From an uncultured Ruminococcus sp. (GTDB lineage: Bacteria > Bacillota > Clostridia > Oscillospirales > Acutalibacteraceae), in contig UQCF01000007.1 in assembly GCA_900539465.1 (NCBI GenBank), positions 62,001-126,000 on the forward strand: a stretch of 64,000 nucleotides of DNA, written 5' to 3'. This document shows positions 1 to 11,300 of this stretch, piece after piece. The translations under genes and the position numbers were made by a program. The notes below the pieces were generated by a model, which saw only the letters and a list, made by a program, of their open reading frames with translations, was not told the origin of the DNA and searched no databases. Positions within the stretch are counted from its first letter, which is position 1, and each line of letters begins with the position of its first letter.

Positions 1-248
1 AATATGCTCCGTTCTTTAAAAAGGCGGAGGAAGACAGAGAGCTTTGGCGCTTCGTCAAAGCAGCAGACAAGATTTGCGCGCTAACCAAGTGCATTGAAGA
101 GTCAAAGGCAGGCAACAGCGAGTTTGACAGTGCGGCAAAAACCATCAAAGCGTCGCTTGACGACATGAATATGCCGGAGGCTGACTGCTTTATGGAGGAA
201 TTTCTCGAAAGCTACGGCCTTACTCTTGACGAAATGACGGCGGATTAA
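1..248 (+). CDS. YfbR-like HD-domain 5'-deoxynucleotidase, C-terminal end only
   Basis: Only the last 81 codons are present (reading from base 3); the gene begins outside the window. The visible end contains a K-A-A-D-K-I helix followed by KCIEESKAGNSEF and a final acidic segment, which resembles the C-terminus of YfbR-type HD-superfamily nucleotidases that dephosphorylate deoxyribonucleoside 5'-monophosphates in the cytoplasm. The HD metal-binding residues would lie upstream, so activity cannot be judged. The gene points toward glnN, but a strong promoter lies between them, so they are probably separate units. Family assignment is by recognition of the tail only. Confidence 0.65.
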   Translation, partial: YAPFFKKAEEDRELWRFVKAADKICALTKCIEESKAGNSEFDSAAKTIKASLDDMNMPEADCFMEEFLESYGLTLDEMTAD

Positions 249-341
249 GCGATTTTTGCACAAAAAAGAGCTTTATTGTCAGCTTTGTATGTTCAAAACA
301 ACAATTTTGTAAAAGGATACAAAAAATCACCCTCTTTTTTG

Positions 342-369
342 TTGACAAAAGCAATAGCGGTGATATAAT
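342..369 (+). promoter_or_regulatory. sigma-A promoter of glnN
   Basis: TTGACA at 342-347 and TATAAT at 364-369 with a 16-bp spacer, both matching consensus. The predicted start is near 376, which gives a leader of about 75 nt before the glnN start codon. Confidence 0.85.
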
Positions 370-380
370 TAAGGCAAGTT

Positions 381-421
381 GAGCGAAGCGGTTCGATAAA
401 AGCCGCTTCGCTCATTTTTTA
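381..421 (+). terminator. leader hairpin with U-tract, possible attenuator of glnN
   Basis: An 11-bp perfect stem (GAGCGAAGCGG at 381-391 with CCGCTTCGCTC at 403-413) is followed by ATTTTTT. It has the form of an intrinsic terminator but starts about 5 nt after the predicted transcription start of glnN, so it would end the glnN transcript unless read through. It may be an attenuator or a 5'-stabilising hairpin. The loop is not the hexaloop typical of ANTAR targets. Confidence 0.6.
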
Positions 422-451
422 TTCTTACATATTCTAAAGGTGGTAATTAAC

Positions 452-2542
452 ATGAGCAAGGTACCGGAAATGTTCGGCAGCATGGTTTTTAATGATTCGG
501 TAATGCACGACCGTCTCCCCAAAGACATCTACCGTTCACTTAAAAAAACAATTGACGAGGGCAAAGACCTTGATATCGGCGTTGCCAATGTCGTTGCAAG
601 CGCAATGAAGGACTGGGCTATAGAAAACGGCGCAACACACTATACACACTGGTTCCAGCCCATGACCGGCATAACAGCCGAGAAGCATGACAGCTTTATC
701 TCTCCCCAGCCGGACGGTACCGTTATCATGGAGTTCTCAGGCAAAGAGCTTATAAAGGGCGAGCCTGACGCGTCTTCTTTCCCCTCGGGCGGCATTCGCG
801 CCACATTTGAGGCAAGAGGATATACTGCATGGGATCCTACATCGCCTGCTTTTATTAAAGAAAACACACTTTGCATACCCACTTCATTCGTTTCTTACAC
901 AGGCGAAGTGCTCGATAAGAAAACTCCTCTTCTTCGTTCAATGGAAGAAGTCAGCAGACAGGCAAAGCGCGTGCTTGCACTTTTCGGTCAGAATGATGTT
1001 AAGAGAGTTCTCTCAACCGTCGGACCGGAGCAGGAGTATTTCATCATAGATAAAGAACTTTACGATCAGAGAAAAGACCTTATTTATACGGGCAGAACCC
1101 TTTTCGGCGCTCCCACACCCAAAGGTCAGGAGATGGAGGATCACTACTTCGGCTCAATTAAACCGAGAATTAAATCTTTTATGTATGACCTTAACGAGGA
1201 GCTTTGGAAGCTTGGCATACTTGCAAAAACAGAGCACAACGAGGTTGCTCCCGCTCAGCATGAGCTTGCACCCGTTTTCACAACCGCAAACATTGCAACA
1301 GACCACAACCAGCTCACTATGGAGATTATGAAAAAGGTCGCTCACAAGCACGGTCTTGCGTGCCTGCTCCATGAAAAGCCCTTTGACGGCGTTAACGGCA
1401 GCGGCAAGCATGATAACTGGTCGCTTTCAACCGACAGCGGTGAAAATCTTCTTGAACCCGGTCACGACCCCTACAGCAACACAAAATTCCTGCTTTTCCT
1501 CGTTGCCGTTATAAAGGCTGTTGACGATTATCAGGACCTTCTCAGAATTTCTGTTGCAAACGCAGGCAATGACCACCGCCTCGGCGCAAACGAAGCACCG
1601 CCCGCAATCGTTTCAATGTTCCTCGGCGAAGAGCTTCAGAATGTTCTTGACGCCGTTGAGGCAGGCAAGCCCTATCATTCCGAAAAAGACGCAACTCTTG
1701 ACACAGGCGTTAATGTTTTGCCTGCATTCAAAAAAGATAATACAGACCGCAACCGTACATCTCCCTTTGCTTTCACGGGCAACAAGTTTGAGTTCCGTAT
1801 GCTCGGCTCAACGTTCTCAATTTCAGAGCCGAACATCATTCTCAACACAATAGTTGCAGAGTCACTCTCACAGTTTGCCGATATACTCGAAAACGCAAGC
1901 GACTTTGAGACTGCCGCAAGAAAGCTCATAAAAGATGAATATGTTGCGCATAAGAGAATAGTATTTAACGGCAACGGCTACTCCGACGAGTGGGTTGAAG
2001 AGGCGGAGAAGAGAGGACTTCTCAACCTCAAAACAACTGCGGACGCTATTCCTCATTATAAAGATGATAAGAACGTTAAGCTCTTCACAAAGCACAACAT
2101 CTTCAGCGAGATTGAGGTTGTTTCGAGAACCGACATTCTTCTTGAAGAATATTCAAAGACAATAAACATAGAAGCCATAACAATGCTTCACATCGCAAGT
2201 AAAGAGATAATTCCTGCTGTTGTAGAGTATCTCAACGAACTTTGTGAGTCCGCGTCACTTAAAAAGAGCATAAATCCCGCGTTTTCAAGCGAGTGCGAAG
2301 AGGGACTCATTGCAGATGTATCGGCAAAAGAGTCTGAAATGTATAAGGCTGTGGGCGCACTTAAAGCCGCACTTAAAAATGTTCCGTCAGATGACGCGCA
2401 GACCAGCGCAAATTATTACAGAGACGTTGTTATCCCTGCGATGGCAGATGTCCGCAAGCCTGCCGACGAGCTTGAACTTCTCGTGGGCAGAGAGTATTGG
2501 CCTTTCCCGACATACGGCGACCTTCTTTTCAGCGTTGTTTGA
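452..2542 (+). CDS. glnN: glutamine synthetase type III
   Basis: A 696-residue ATP-dependent glutamate-ammonia ligase, the cytoplasmic ammonia-assimilation enzyme. The length and the N-terminus MSKVPEMFGSMVFND are characteristic of the GSIII family (about 700 residues, dodecameric), clearly longer than GSI (about 440). Catalytic-domain segments visible include GPEQEYFIID, the block NEVAPAQHELAP and VNGSGKHDNWS. The ATG at 452 was chosen because AAAGGTGG at 437-444 is correctly spaced; a GTG at 440 lies inside that site. The gene is preceded by a consensus promoter and a terminator-like leader hairpin and followed about 100 bp later by a type I synthetase. Two different synthetase types side by side suggest distinct regulation by nitrogen status (inference). 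Confidence 0.95.
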   Translation: MSKVPEMFGSMVFNDSVMHDRLPKDIYRSLKKTIDEGKDLDIGVANVVASAMKDWAIENGATHYTHWFQPMTGITAEKHDSFISPQPDGTVIMEFSGKELIKGEPDASSFPSGGIRATFEARGYTAWDPTSPAFIKENTLCIPTSFVSYTGEVLDKKTPLLRSMEEVSRQAKRVLALFGQNDVKRVLSTVGPEQEYFIIDKELYDQRKDLIYTGRTLFGAPTPKGQEMEDHYFGSIKPRIKSFMYDLNEELWKLGILAKTEHNEVAPAQHELAPVFTTANIATDHNQLTMEIMKKVAHKHGLACLLHEKPFDGVNGSGKHDNWSLSTDSGENLLEPGHDPYSNTKFLLFLVAVIKAVDDYQDLLRISVANAGNDHRLGANEAPPAIVSMFLGEELQNVLDAVEAGKPYHSEKDATLDTGVNVLPAFKKDNTDRNRTSPFAFTGNKFEFRMLGSTFSISEPNIILNTIVAESLSQFADILENASDFETAARKLIKDEYVAHKRIVFNGNGYSDEWVEEAEKRGLLNLKTTADAIPHYKDDKNVKLFTKHNIFSEIEVVSRTDILLEEYSKTINIEAITMLHIASKEIIPAVVEYLNELCESASLKKSINPAFSSECEEGLIADVSAKESEMYKAVGALKAALKNVPSDDAQTSANYYRDVVIPAMADVRKPADELELLVGREYWPFPTYGDLLFSVV

Positions 2543-2589
2543 TTTTTAATAATAATCAACGGCACTGTCGGCATAATCTTTATCATACG

Positions 2590-2624
2590 GCGGCGTATCG
2601 GCTTTGCAGTGCGCCGCTTTATTT
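2590..2624 (+). terminator. hairpin between glnN and glnA
   Basis: GCGGCG at 2590-2595 can pair with CGCCGC at 2612-2617, followed by TTTATTTAAT, just before the glnA ribosome site. The loop is long and the stem short. It could be a weak glnN terminator allowing readthrough, or a second attenuator. Confidence 0.4.
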
Positions 2625-2642
2625 AATCAGGAGGATGCGTTT

Positions 2643-3980
2643 ATGAGCAAGTACACAAGAGAAGATATATTAAAAATGGCGCACGAAGAAAACGTTCGCT
2701 TTATAAGACTTCAGTTCACCGATATTCTCGGCTGCATGAAAAACGTAGCCATAACTTTAAGTCAGCTTGAAAAAGCACTTGATAACAAGTGCATGGTTGA
2801 CGGCTCTTCGATAGAGGGATTTGTGAGAATAGAAGAGTCGGATATGTATCTTTATCCCGATTATGATTCATTTGTTATATTCCCTTGGAGAACGGACGCG
2901 AACGGCTCTGTTGCAAGGCTTATATGTGATGTTTATTGCTCTGACGGCACTCCGTTTTCGGGCGACCCGAGATATGTGCTCAAAAGAGCCATAAAAAAGG
3001 CAAATGATATGGGATACAGCTTTAATGTAGGGCCCGAGTGTGAATTTTTCCTTTTCCACACCGATGAAAAAGGCGCGCCGACAACCGACACGCAGGATAA
3101 CGGCGGATATTTTGACCTTGACCCTGTTGATCTCGGCGGAAACTGCCGCAGAGATATGTGCCTTGCACTTGAGCAGATGGGCTTTGAGATAGAGGCGTCG
3201 CACCATGAGGTGGCAGAGGGTCAGCATGAGATAGACTTTAAATACGGCGACGTACTCAAAACAGCCGACAATGTTATGACTTTTAAATATGTCGTTAAAA
3301 AGTACGCGCAGATGCACGGCCTTTACGCAACATTTTTGCCGAAACCGATTTACGGCATAAACGGCTCGGGTATGCACACAAATATGTCTTTGTTTGATAA
3401 AAACGGCAATAATGCTTTTTATGACCCTAACGGTCAATACGGTCTTTCAAAAACCGCACTCAGCTTCATTGCCGGATTAATAGAGCACATCAAGGCAACA
3501 ACAGCTATAAACAATCCTCTTGTCAACTCATATAAAAGGCTGGTTCCGGGCTATGAGGCACCGGTTTATATCGCATGGTCCGCTTCAAACAGATCGGCGC
3601 TTATTCGTGTTCCGGCTGCGAGAGGCATGGGCACAAGGGTAGAGCTTCGCAGCTCCGACCCGTCGTGCAATCCTTATCTTGAAATGGCGCTTTGCCTGCT
3701 TGCCGGTCTTGACGGAATAGAGAGGGGTCTCACTCCGCCGGAGTCGATAACCGAAAACATTTTTGACATGTCGGACGAAGAACGAAAAGCTGACGGCATT
3801 GATTCTCTCCCCGGAAGTCTGGAAGAAGCCGTCAATGAGCTTGAAAAAAGCGATTTTTGCAAAGAAGCACTCGGCGATCATGTGTTCAAAAAATTTATTG
3901 AGGCAAAACGCAAAGAGTGGGACGGCTACCGTACCAGCATCTCACAGTGGGAGATAGACAATTATCTTGCGAGATATTGA
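2643..3980 (+). CDS. glnA: glutamine synthetase type I
   Basis: A 445-residue GSI enzyme making glutamine from glutamate, ammonia and ATP. The N-terminal beta-grasp domain contains FIRLQFTDILG; the catalytic domain carries VGPECEFFLF, the block HHEVAEGQHEID, GINGSGMHTNMS and NRSALIRVPAARGMGTRVE. Length matches the short GSI-alpha type of Firmicutes, which is feedback controlled rather than adenylylated; no convincing adenylylation-site tyrosine block is seen. The ATG at 2643 follows AGGAGG at 2629-2634 with 8-nt spacing, so the longer in-frame extension upstream is not used. No consensus promoter is seen in the 100-bp gap, so it is probably co-transcribed with glnN through the intervening hairpin. 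Confidence 0.95.
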   Translation: MSKYTREDILKMAHEENVRFIRLQFTDILGCMKNVAITLSQLEKALDNKCMVDGSSIEGFVRIEESDMYLYPDYDSFVIFPWRTDANGSVARLICDVYCSDGTPFSGDPRYVLKRAIKKANDMGYSFNVGPECEFFLFHTDEKGAPTTDTQDNGGYFDLDPVDLGGNCRRDMCLALEQMGFEIEASHHEVAEGQHEIDFKYGDVLKTADNVMTFKYVVKKYAQMHGLYATFLPKPIYGINGSGMHTNMSLFDKNGNNAFYDPNGQYGLSKTALSFIAGLIEHIKATTAINNPLVNSYKRLVPGYEAPVYIAWSASNRSALIRVPAARGMGTRVELRSSDPSCNPYLEMALCLLAGLDGIERGLTPPESITENIFDMSDEERKADGIDSLPGSLEEAVNELEKSDFCKEALGDHVFKKFIEAKRKEWDGYRTSISQWEIDNYLARY

Positions 3981-3997
3981 TTTCACTTGATGTTAAT

Positions 3998-4200
3998 GGG
4001 GCTGTCACATTTAGCGCAGACAAAAAATAAATAAAGAAAAGGCTATAATTCATAAACGGTAACCAAAGAAGAAACCGAATGTGTATTGTAGCCTTATTTT
4101 TATGTGACGGAAAAAATTTTTATTCTTTTGCCCACTCGCGGTATAACAGTGCTTTTTAAGGCAAAGAAAACGCTTACGCATCTGAATGCGTCGGATCTGT
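3998..4200 (+). repeat. dispersed palindromic element, copy A
   Basis: This holds most of a 310-bp gap without a gene. Its left end GGGGCTGTCACATTTAGCGC matches copies at 15533 and (reversed) 25975; consensus CTGTCRCRTTYAGCGCAG. The right end GCATCTGAATG (4178-4188) is identical to the right end of the 15.5-kb copy, and the two ends are imperfect inverted repeats of each other. An internal hairpin lies at 4039-4095. No open reading frame is present. This could be a MITE-like element or a decorated terminator. Confidence 0.5.
4039..4101 (+). terminator. internal hairpin of copy A, terminator-like
   Basis: AAGGCTATAATTCA (4039-4052) pairs with TGTATTGTAGCCTT (4082-4095) at 12 of 14 positions, followed by ATTTTTATG. 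It may terminate glnN-glnA transcription. The arm shares GCTATAATTCATA with the terminator behind the hydrogenase operon at 43.6 kb. Confidence 0.55.
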
Positions 4201-4228
4201 TTTGCTTTTTTATATTATATTTATTTTG

Positions 4229-4257
4229 TTGACGTGACATTTATTATGTAATATAAT
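4229..4257 (+). promoter_or_regulatory. promoter of the YdjC-like deacetylase
   Basis: TTGACG at 4229-4234 and TATAAT at 4252-4257 with a 17-bp spacer, 33 bp before the start codon. Confidence 0.8.
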
Positions 4258-4290
4258 GTTTATGCTAAAGAAAAACAAAGGAGCTTTTCT

Positions 4291-5187
4291 ATGGATAAAT
4301 ATTTAATAATAAATGCAGATGATTTCGGCATGTGCCACTCCGGCAACGTGGCGATTGAAGAACTGTTTAAATCCGGCGGAATAACCTCGTCAACAATAAT
4401 GGCACCGTGCTCGTGGGCGGGCGAGGCAGTTAAATTCGCAAAGAAAAATCCGCAGTTTGCAATAGGCGTTCACCTCACAACAACAAGTGAATGGAATTGC
4501 TACAGATGGATGCCCGTTGGCAGGGGAGGCAAGAGTCTTTTGGATAAGGACGGCTTTATGCACCCCGAAAGCGATGAGTTTGAAAAGAGCGCAGACCTTG
4601 AAGAGGTCAAGGCAGAGATAAAGGCGCAGATAGACCATCTTAAAAATCTCGGTCTTGAACCGTCACATCTTGATAATCACATGGGCTCACTCTACGGAAT
4701 AGAAACGGGCAGAACAGAGCTCGCAAAGCTTGCGATAATGACTGCTGCGGAATACGGCCTTCCGTTCAGATTTCCCATGAGTTTCACAGAGGCTCAGTTT
4801 GAGAATGATATGCTCGGCATTAACATTGACAGAGAAATGGTTAAACAGTTTATCGCAGGATTTTCACAACTCGGTCAAAGCCTTGGAGTTGCAATGCCGG
4901 ATTATTTGTTGCCCGGCGACTGGAACGGTCCGCAGAGAGACAGCTACGAAAACTTCCGTGAGTATATATATTCTCTCTACTCTTCGTTTGAACCCGGTGT
5001 TACAGAGACATATATTCACCCGGCAGTTGAAAGTGACGAGCTGAAAGCGATAACCGGCTCATGGCACAGAAGAGTTTGGGAGTATAAGCTTTTCTCCGAC
5101 CCCAAGACGAAGCAGCACATTGACGCGTGCGGTATAAAGCTCATAAATTATCGCGACCTTGCAAAAATGAGAGGCTTTGCAAAATAA
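4291..5187 (+). CDS. YdjC/ChbG-family carbohydrate deacetylase
   Basis: A 298-residue cytoplasmic protein of the YdjC-like fold. The family removes acetyl groups from small N-acetylated sugars such as chitooligosaccharide phosphates. Visible metal-site motifs: INADDFG (Asp10-Asp11), GVHLT (His61) and SHLDNHMG (His126, His130), the expected Asp-His-His set. The ATG at 4291 follows AAAGGAGC with good spacing and lies just downstream of a consensus promoter. It stands alone between a repeat element and its own terminator, so the substrate cannot be read from neighbours. Confident about family, not about substrate. Confidence 0.85.
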   Translation: MDKYLIINADDFGMCHSGNVAIEELFKSGGITSSTIMAPCSWAGEAVKFAKKNPQFAIGVHLTTTSEWNCYRWMPVGRGGKSLLDKDGFMHPESDEFEKSADLEEVKAEIKAQIDHLKNLGLEPSHLDNHMGSLYGIETGRTELAKLAIMTAAEYGLPFRFPMSFTEAQFENDMLGINIDREMVKQFIAGFSQLGQSLGVAMPDYLLPGDWNGPQRDSYENFREYIYSLYSSFEPGVTETYIHPAVESDELKAITGSWHRRVWEYKLFSDPKTKQHIDACGIKLINYRDLAKMRGFAK

Positions 5188-5212
5188 AGATATATATAAA
5201 TGATTTTAAAAA

Positions 5213-5245
5213 CCGAAGCGGCTGATGTTCGCTTCGGCTTTTTTT
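5213..5245 (+). terminator. terminator of the YdjC-like gene
   Basis: CCGAAGCG (5213-5220) pairs with CGCTTCGG (5230-5237), followed by CTTTTTTTG. Confidence 0.85.
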
Positions 5246-5315
5246 GTATATTGGAAAAATACCGCCGATTTTATAAAAAACAGGAAAATCACATCGTAAA
5301 ATTGGCAGATGTCTA

Positions 5316-5345
5316 TTGACTTTTTTGACTTATTAAGTATATAAT
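5316..5345 (+). promoter_or_regulatory. promoter of the giant surface protein gene
   Basis: TTGACT at 5316-5321 and TATAAT at 5340-5345 with an 18-bp spacer, 45 bp before the chosen start. Confidence 0.7.
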
Positions 5346-5390
5346 TATAGCAACTATAATTGGAGAAATTATGGCATGAGGAGTGATAGT

Positions 5391-8300
5391 ATGAAAGCCT
5401 TTGTAAAGATGCTGTCTGTGTTCATCACGGTCTTGATGATCATGGGCGTTGCGTCCGTCGGCATGTCGGCTTTTGCCGTCTCCGACGATGTTATAGGTGA
5501 CTATGATTTTAAAATCACAAGCCCCTATGACGACATTGATTGGTCTACAATAAAGACCTATAAGGCAGCCACACACGTGCACACGGTGCGAAGCGACGGT
5601 GACGTTGAGCTTAATGATATGATCAGAGAGTATTATAAGCTCGGCTACGACGCACTTTCACTTACGGACCATGGTACGATTAACTACAGCTGGATGGACG
5701 GCGGTCACCGTCTTACATGGTTCGATTATCAGTACTTTGTTCACGGTAACGTTGACGAGCTCGGCTCGGAAGAGTACAACGCGATTGTTACCGGTACGAA
5801 ACCCGTTGACGGCACGCCGAGAGGATACGGCATGACCGAAGTTCCTTACGGCATTGAGCTCAACGGTGCTTCTACAAACAAGTGCCACATCAACAGCTAC
5901 TATGCAGATGTCGGTCACGGCGACCTTGAGATGAACACTTCATGGCCCGAGTCCGCTGTTGTAAAGAGCTATAACGGCAACGGCTTCACCCACATCAACC
6001 ATGTCGGTGAGTGGGCTGAGGGTAATGATTCTGCGCTTGTTTATAACGAGTCATGGCTTGAAAGATTTACTTCTATCTACCAGACCTACTGCCCCAACAG
6101 AGAAGGTTGGGATAAAGGCGAGCGCGGCGTTGTAGGTATGGAGCTTGTAAACACGGCAGACTCCAGAACAAAAAACGACCGCAGATATGTTTATGATGAA
6201 ATTCTCAAGCGTCTTGCGCCTCAGGGTATAAACGTATACGGTTTCTGCGAGGATGACGCACATGAGTATTCGGACTGCGACAGAAACGCACAGTTCCTTT
6301 TGATGGATGATAACTCCAATACTCAGATGTCGGGAGTTACCTTTAACGGCAAACAGCTTACCGTAGGTCAGAACAATGTCAGAAACAGCATGTTCTACGG
6401 ACGTTTTTACTGCAGCGCCAAAAATGCAAAGAACTCATACGAGCTCGGCAACGGCTTTGCCGCACAGGGTGCTTACCCGAGCATTTCAAACATAAGCGTT
6501 GACAGCAAGACCAACCAGATAAAAATAACCTGCAAAGACGCAACCAAGGCAAGACTTGTTGCGGACGGCGTTATTATCGAGACCAAAAAGGTTTCTGCCT
6601 CCGGCAGTACGGTTGTGTTTGACCTCAACGCATACGAAGAAAAAATCAACAGCTATGTCCGTGTATATTTTACGGGTGACGGCGGTATAACCTTCCTTCA
6701 GCCTTTCCTTGTTGAGAAGACCGAGAGCAAGCAGGCGTCGGTTCAGTTTATAACTCCTTCAAGTGACACCGATGTTAAAGTATATAACGCTTCGGGCACG
6801 CTTGTTACAAGCGAGTATGCCGATAACTACTACATACTTCCCGCAGGTAACTACACCTACACAGCCAAGAGAAACGGTTATCTCACAAAGACCGACAGCT
6901 TCACCGTTACTCAGAGTGATATTACAAACGGTGTAAAGAAAAAGATAAATGTTGAGCTTGAAGAGGATTCGGATGTTACGTTCGCCTATTTCTATGCTCC
7001 CGAAACAATTTATCTTTCAAAAGACGATAACCAGAGCTTCCAATATTATATAGACAGAGAAAATGCAGTTAACGGCGCGCTGAACGCACAGTCGAACAAA
7101 ACGACAGGTAACATATTCTTCTCCCGTGAGGGTGCGACTAACGTTTCGCTTACATATTCGGTAGAAGAGGGTGCAGCGTCGGTTAACCACATCAACCTCG
7201 GTGTTACCAACACCGCAGAGGGCACATTGTCTACACAGGTGTCCGGTGGTCAGCTCAGTCAGGCACTTACCAACGGAGAATATGTCCTTATAAAATGGAC
7301 TGCAACATACACCTACAAAGATATAACATATTACTCCTATACATATTCTTATGTATACAAAACACCGACAGGCACAACTTCAACGCTTGCGGCAGGTGCA
7401 TTTGCAGAGACGACTAAAAACATCACAACATGGGCTCACTCAAAGATGAGAGTAGTTGCTTCTGTTTATGTTTTCGGTCTTCACAGCATTACAACAAATA
7501 ACGCAAACGGTTATGAGTACGCACCGTATTCGGGCACAGAGCTTACAAAAGCCGACAGCAACCCGAGAGTAACAGGTTCGGGCTACGCCTGGAACGACAG
7601 AAGCTCCAGCGGCGGCAGTGAAGTCACAAACACAACAGGCGACGTAGGCAACCTTTATGCTGACCGAAGCCGTGTTAACAACTTCTCGCAGATTCCTAAC
7701 CTCATGATAGGCTTTGACCTTAACGACTCAACCCAAACAGAGGATTATTCGGACGGAGTCGGAACAAGCTTCTATTTCGGCGATGACAGCGTTGCTGCAA
7801 ACTGTGTGTACAAATTCACATGCGATGCCGATAATCACAATATTTATACAAAATATAACAACGGCAACACATACACAGTTACAACAGCCGGTCATGGCAA
7901 ATACAAGCTTTCTATGCACAGCGGTCAAAGACTTTATCAGTCAAACAACAGTGTAGATGCAAAAAAACTCAACTTCCCGCTTCCCGCAGCGTCTCACTCC
8001 GAAACAGAAATTCCTGTTATCGGCAATGCAAAGGGTGCAAAATCCGGCAGAACCGATACGGTTCAAATGAAAGTATTTATTAACGTTGTAAATGTTAATA
8101 AAAACGACCTTCGAGCAAAGCTTAATGACTCGATAAAAGTTTCATATCAGAAAAACTGGTTCTCATCGGATTCCGACTGGGATGCATATCAGAAAGCCGT
8201 TGTTGAGGCGGCGAAGATACTCGGCAATCCGGGTGCCGACGGCGAGGCAATTTCCGACGCTACCAATAAACTTGAAGATGCAGAGGGTGCAATTAAGCTC

Positions 8301-11300
8301 AAGACCGGCACAGCGGTTGTTAAGCATTATTGGACTTACGGCGATAACACCGGTCTGATATATTCCGAAGACAGCTACACCTACACATATAACGACAACC
8401 TTGCAGCGAATGCTGTTGAAATTAACGGCTATACTTTTGCAAGCCAATTTGAGTGCTATGCAAACGGCGTTCTGATTGATTCCGGCATAGAATCTTTTGA
8501 CAATGCTGCAGCGGCGGCAGAGAATTATGAGTGGAGATTCTATTATGTTCCCAACAGCTACTCTGTTTCATATGAAACCGGAACAGGCGAAAGCTTCTCA
8601 CCCAACACTGGCTCGGGCAGCACGGCAAACTTCGGTCAGACATATGAAATAACCTCAAACTATCCCTCAAGAACAGGTTATACCTTTGACGGATGGTATC
8701 TTGATGCAGCGGATAAGACCTACTCATCAAGTGAAAAAATTAAATGGGACTGGTCATCGGACGGTACATTTACCGCTCAGTGGAAAGCTCTCAAATACAA
8801 TGTAACATATGATGTAAACGGCGGCGACTCAAGCTTCAAACCCGCTTCGTCATATCTCACCGCAACATACGGCGAAACATATTCAATGCCCTCTGAGGTT
8901 CCGACAAAGACCGGCTATATGTTCATGGGCTGGAAGCTTAATGACGGTGACTCTTACACCGCAGGCGGTCAGTTTATGTGGAATGTTGCTTCAGACGGTG
9001 AGTTCGTCGCTCAGTGGACAAATGCGCTTTATACAGTCACATTTGACCCAGTTGCTTCGGATGCAACAGTTACACCTGCAACAAAACAGGTTGAATTTGA
9101 CAAAGCATACGGCACTCTCGCAAAGGCAGAGAGAACAGGCTACACGGCAACATGGTATTCTAACCCCGATTACACTTCATCAAGCCTTGTAAAAGATACA
9201 ACGCTTGTAAAAATCGCGGCTGACCACAAGCTTTATGCTAAGTGGAACCCCACAGAATACACCATCAAATACGACCTCGGCGGCGGTACCGTTACGGGCG
9301 CAAATCCGTATAAGTACACAATTGAATCAGCTGCATTCACACTTAAAAACCCGACAAGAACAGGCTACGAGTTTGAGGGTTGGTCAGGAACGGGAATTTC
9401 CGCTTCTGCATATTCAAAATCCGTAACAGTTGCAACAGGCAGCTACGGCAACAGAACATACACCGCTCACTGGAAAGCTATTGATTATAAAATAGACTAT
9501 ACTCTTAACGGCGGTACAAATGATTCGAGAAACCCGTCAAGCTACACTTATGACAACTATGTTACGATTTACCCCGCAACAAGAACAGGCTACAACTTCA
9601 CAGGCTGGACCGGTTCAGGCGTAACAGACACTGCAACAGTAACAATTTCAAAGGGTTCAACAGGCGACCGCAGCTACTCCGCAGGCTGGAGCATTATAAA
9701 CTACAAGATTACTTATGACCTTGCAGGCGGCAGCGAATCGGCGGCTAATCCGACAAGCTACAACATTGAGTCGGCAGATATTAAGCTCAATGCCCCTGTA
9801 AAGACAGGTTATACTTTCGCAGGTTGGAAGAGTAACTACTACAACGGCACAGTGCTCAATGTTACTATCGCAAAGGGTTCATACGGCAACAAAGCCTTTA
9901 CCGCAGTTTGGTCAAACAACGGTTATGTTATAACCTATGACCTCGCAGGCGGCTCCGTTGACGGCTCTAACCCGAACGGATATAACACAGGCGACACGAT
10001 CACGCTTATCAACCCCGTAAAAGAGGGCTATACTTTCGCAGGTTGGATCAAGAAAGATCTTGAAAGCGGTATTGAGTCAGATCCTGCTATGACATCGGGT
10101 ATCACTTCATCCGATCACGGCAACAAGAACTTCACCGCAACGTGGGCACCGAAAACATATACAATATCTTATGTTCTCGACGGCGGTAAGTTTGAAACAG
10201 TTCAGGGCAATCCCACATCTTACACACCCGATTCCGAAGCTATTGTACTTGTAACTCCCGTAAAGGCAGGTTACAGATTCACAGGTTGGTCGGGTACAGG
10301 CCTCGGCGGCAACGTTACTAAGGTAACAATACCGAGCGGCTCTATCGGCAACAGAGAATACACTGCTCACTGGGCAACAATGGTTTACAGCATAAGCTAT
10401 GACCTTGCAGGCGGTACGGATACAGGTCTTCCGACGCAGTACACGGTTGATGATGCACAGACTATCGGAGCACCTTTGAGAACAGGCTATACCTTTGCAG
10501 GCTGGAGCCAGTCTTATGAAAACTTCACTTGGAAGTCGACATATGCAGATCTGTCAACCGGATATTTAGGCTCAAACAGCTCTTATCCCGATTCTATTTA
10601 TTCAAGCCCCATAGTTCTCAGAAGCGGCAAAACATATTCTCTCAGCACTGCTTCTTCGGGCGGAATCAGCGACCTTAAGCTTCTCACATATAACCTTGAC
10701 GGCACATTTAAAGCTACGGTCAACACCGTAAACTTCACACCGTCTGCAGATTGCATAGGTTATATACTTGCATATAAGGGTCACACAAATCAGTCAATTA
10801 TTGACTCTGTTAAACTTTCTGTTTCAGGTCAGCAGAGCACCGTAGCAATCGCAAAAGGCAGCACAGGTAACATGAAGCTTACCGCAAGCTGGAATGTAAA
10901 CACCTACACGCTCACATATGACCTTGACGGCGGTACTCTCAGCGAAGAGAACCCCGCAACATACACAGCAGAAACAGATACATTCACGCTTCATAATCCC
11001 ACAAAGACCGGCTATGATTTTGTCGGCTGGCTTTATGACGGCAACACAAGCTCAAGCGTTACAATAGCCAAGGGCTCAACAGGCAACAGAACCTATAAAG
11101 CGGTTTGGAATGAAACGGTATATTCAATAACCTATAACCTCGGCGGAGGAAGTGTTTCGGGCAACCCGGTTTCATACACTAAAGATACCGCAACCTTTAC
11201 ACTTAACAATCCCACAAGAACAGGTTACTCCTTCAGCGGCTGGACGGGAACAGGAATAAGCGGCGTTACTGCCACAGTTACAGTTCCTAAGGGTTCACTC

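Noticed and set aside
381..413. ANTAR/NasR-type antitermination target before glnN
   Set aside because: Only one hairpin is present and its loop lacks the two-hexaloop form with conserved A and G.
2868..3437. Long open frame antisense to glnA
   Set aside because: It has no ribosome site and lies wholly opposite a strongly conserved gene; it is a codon-bias shadow.
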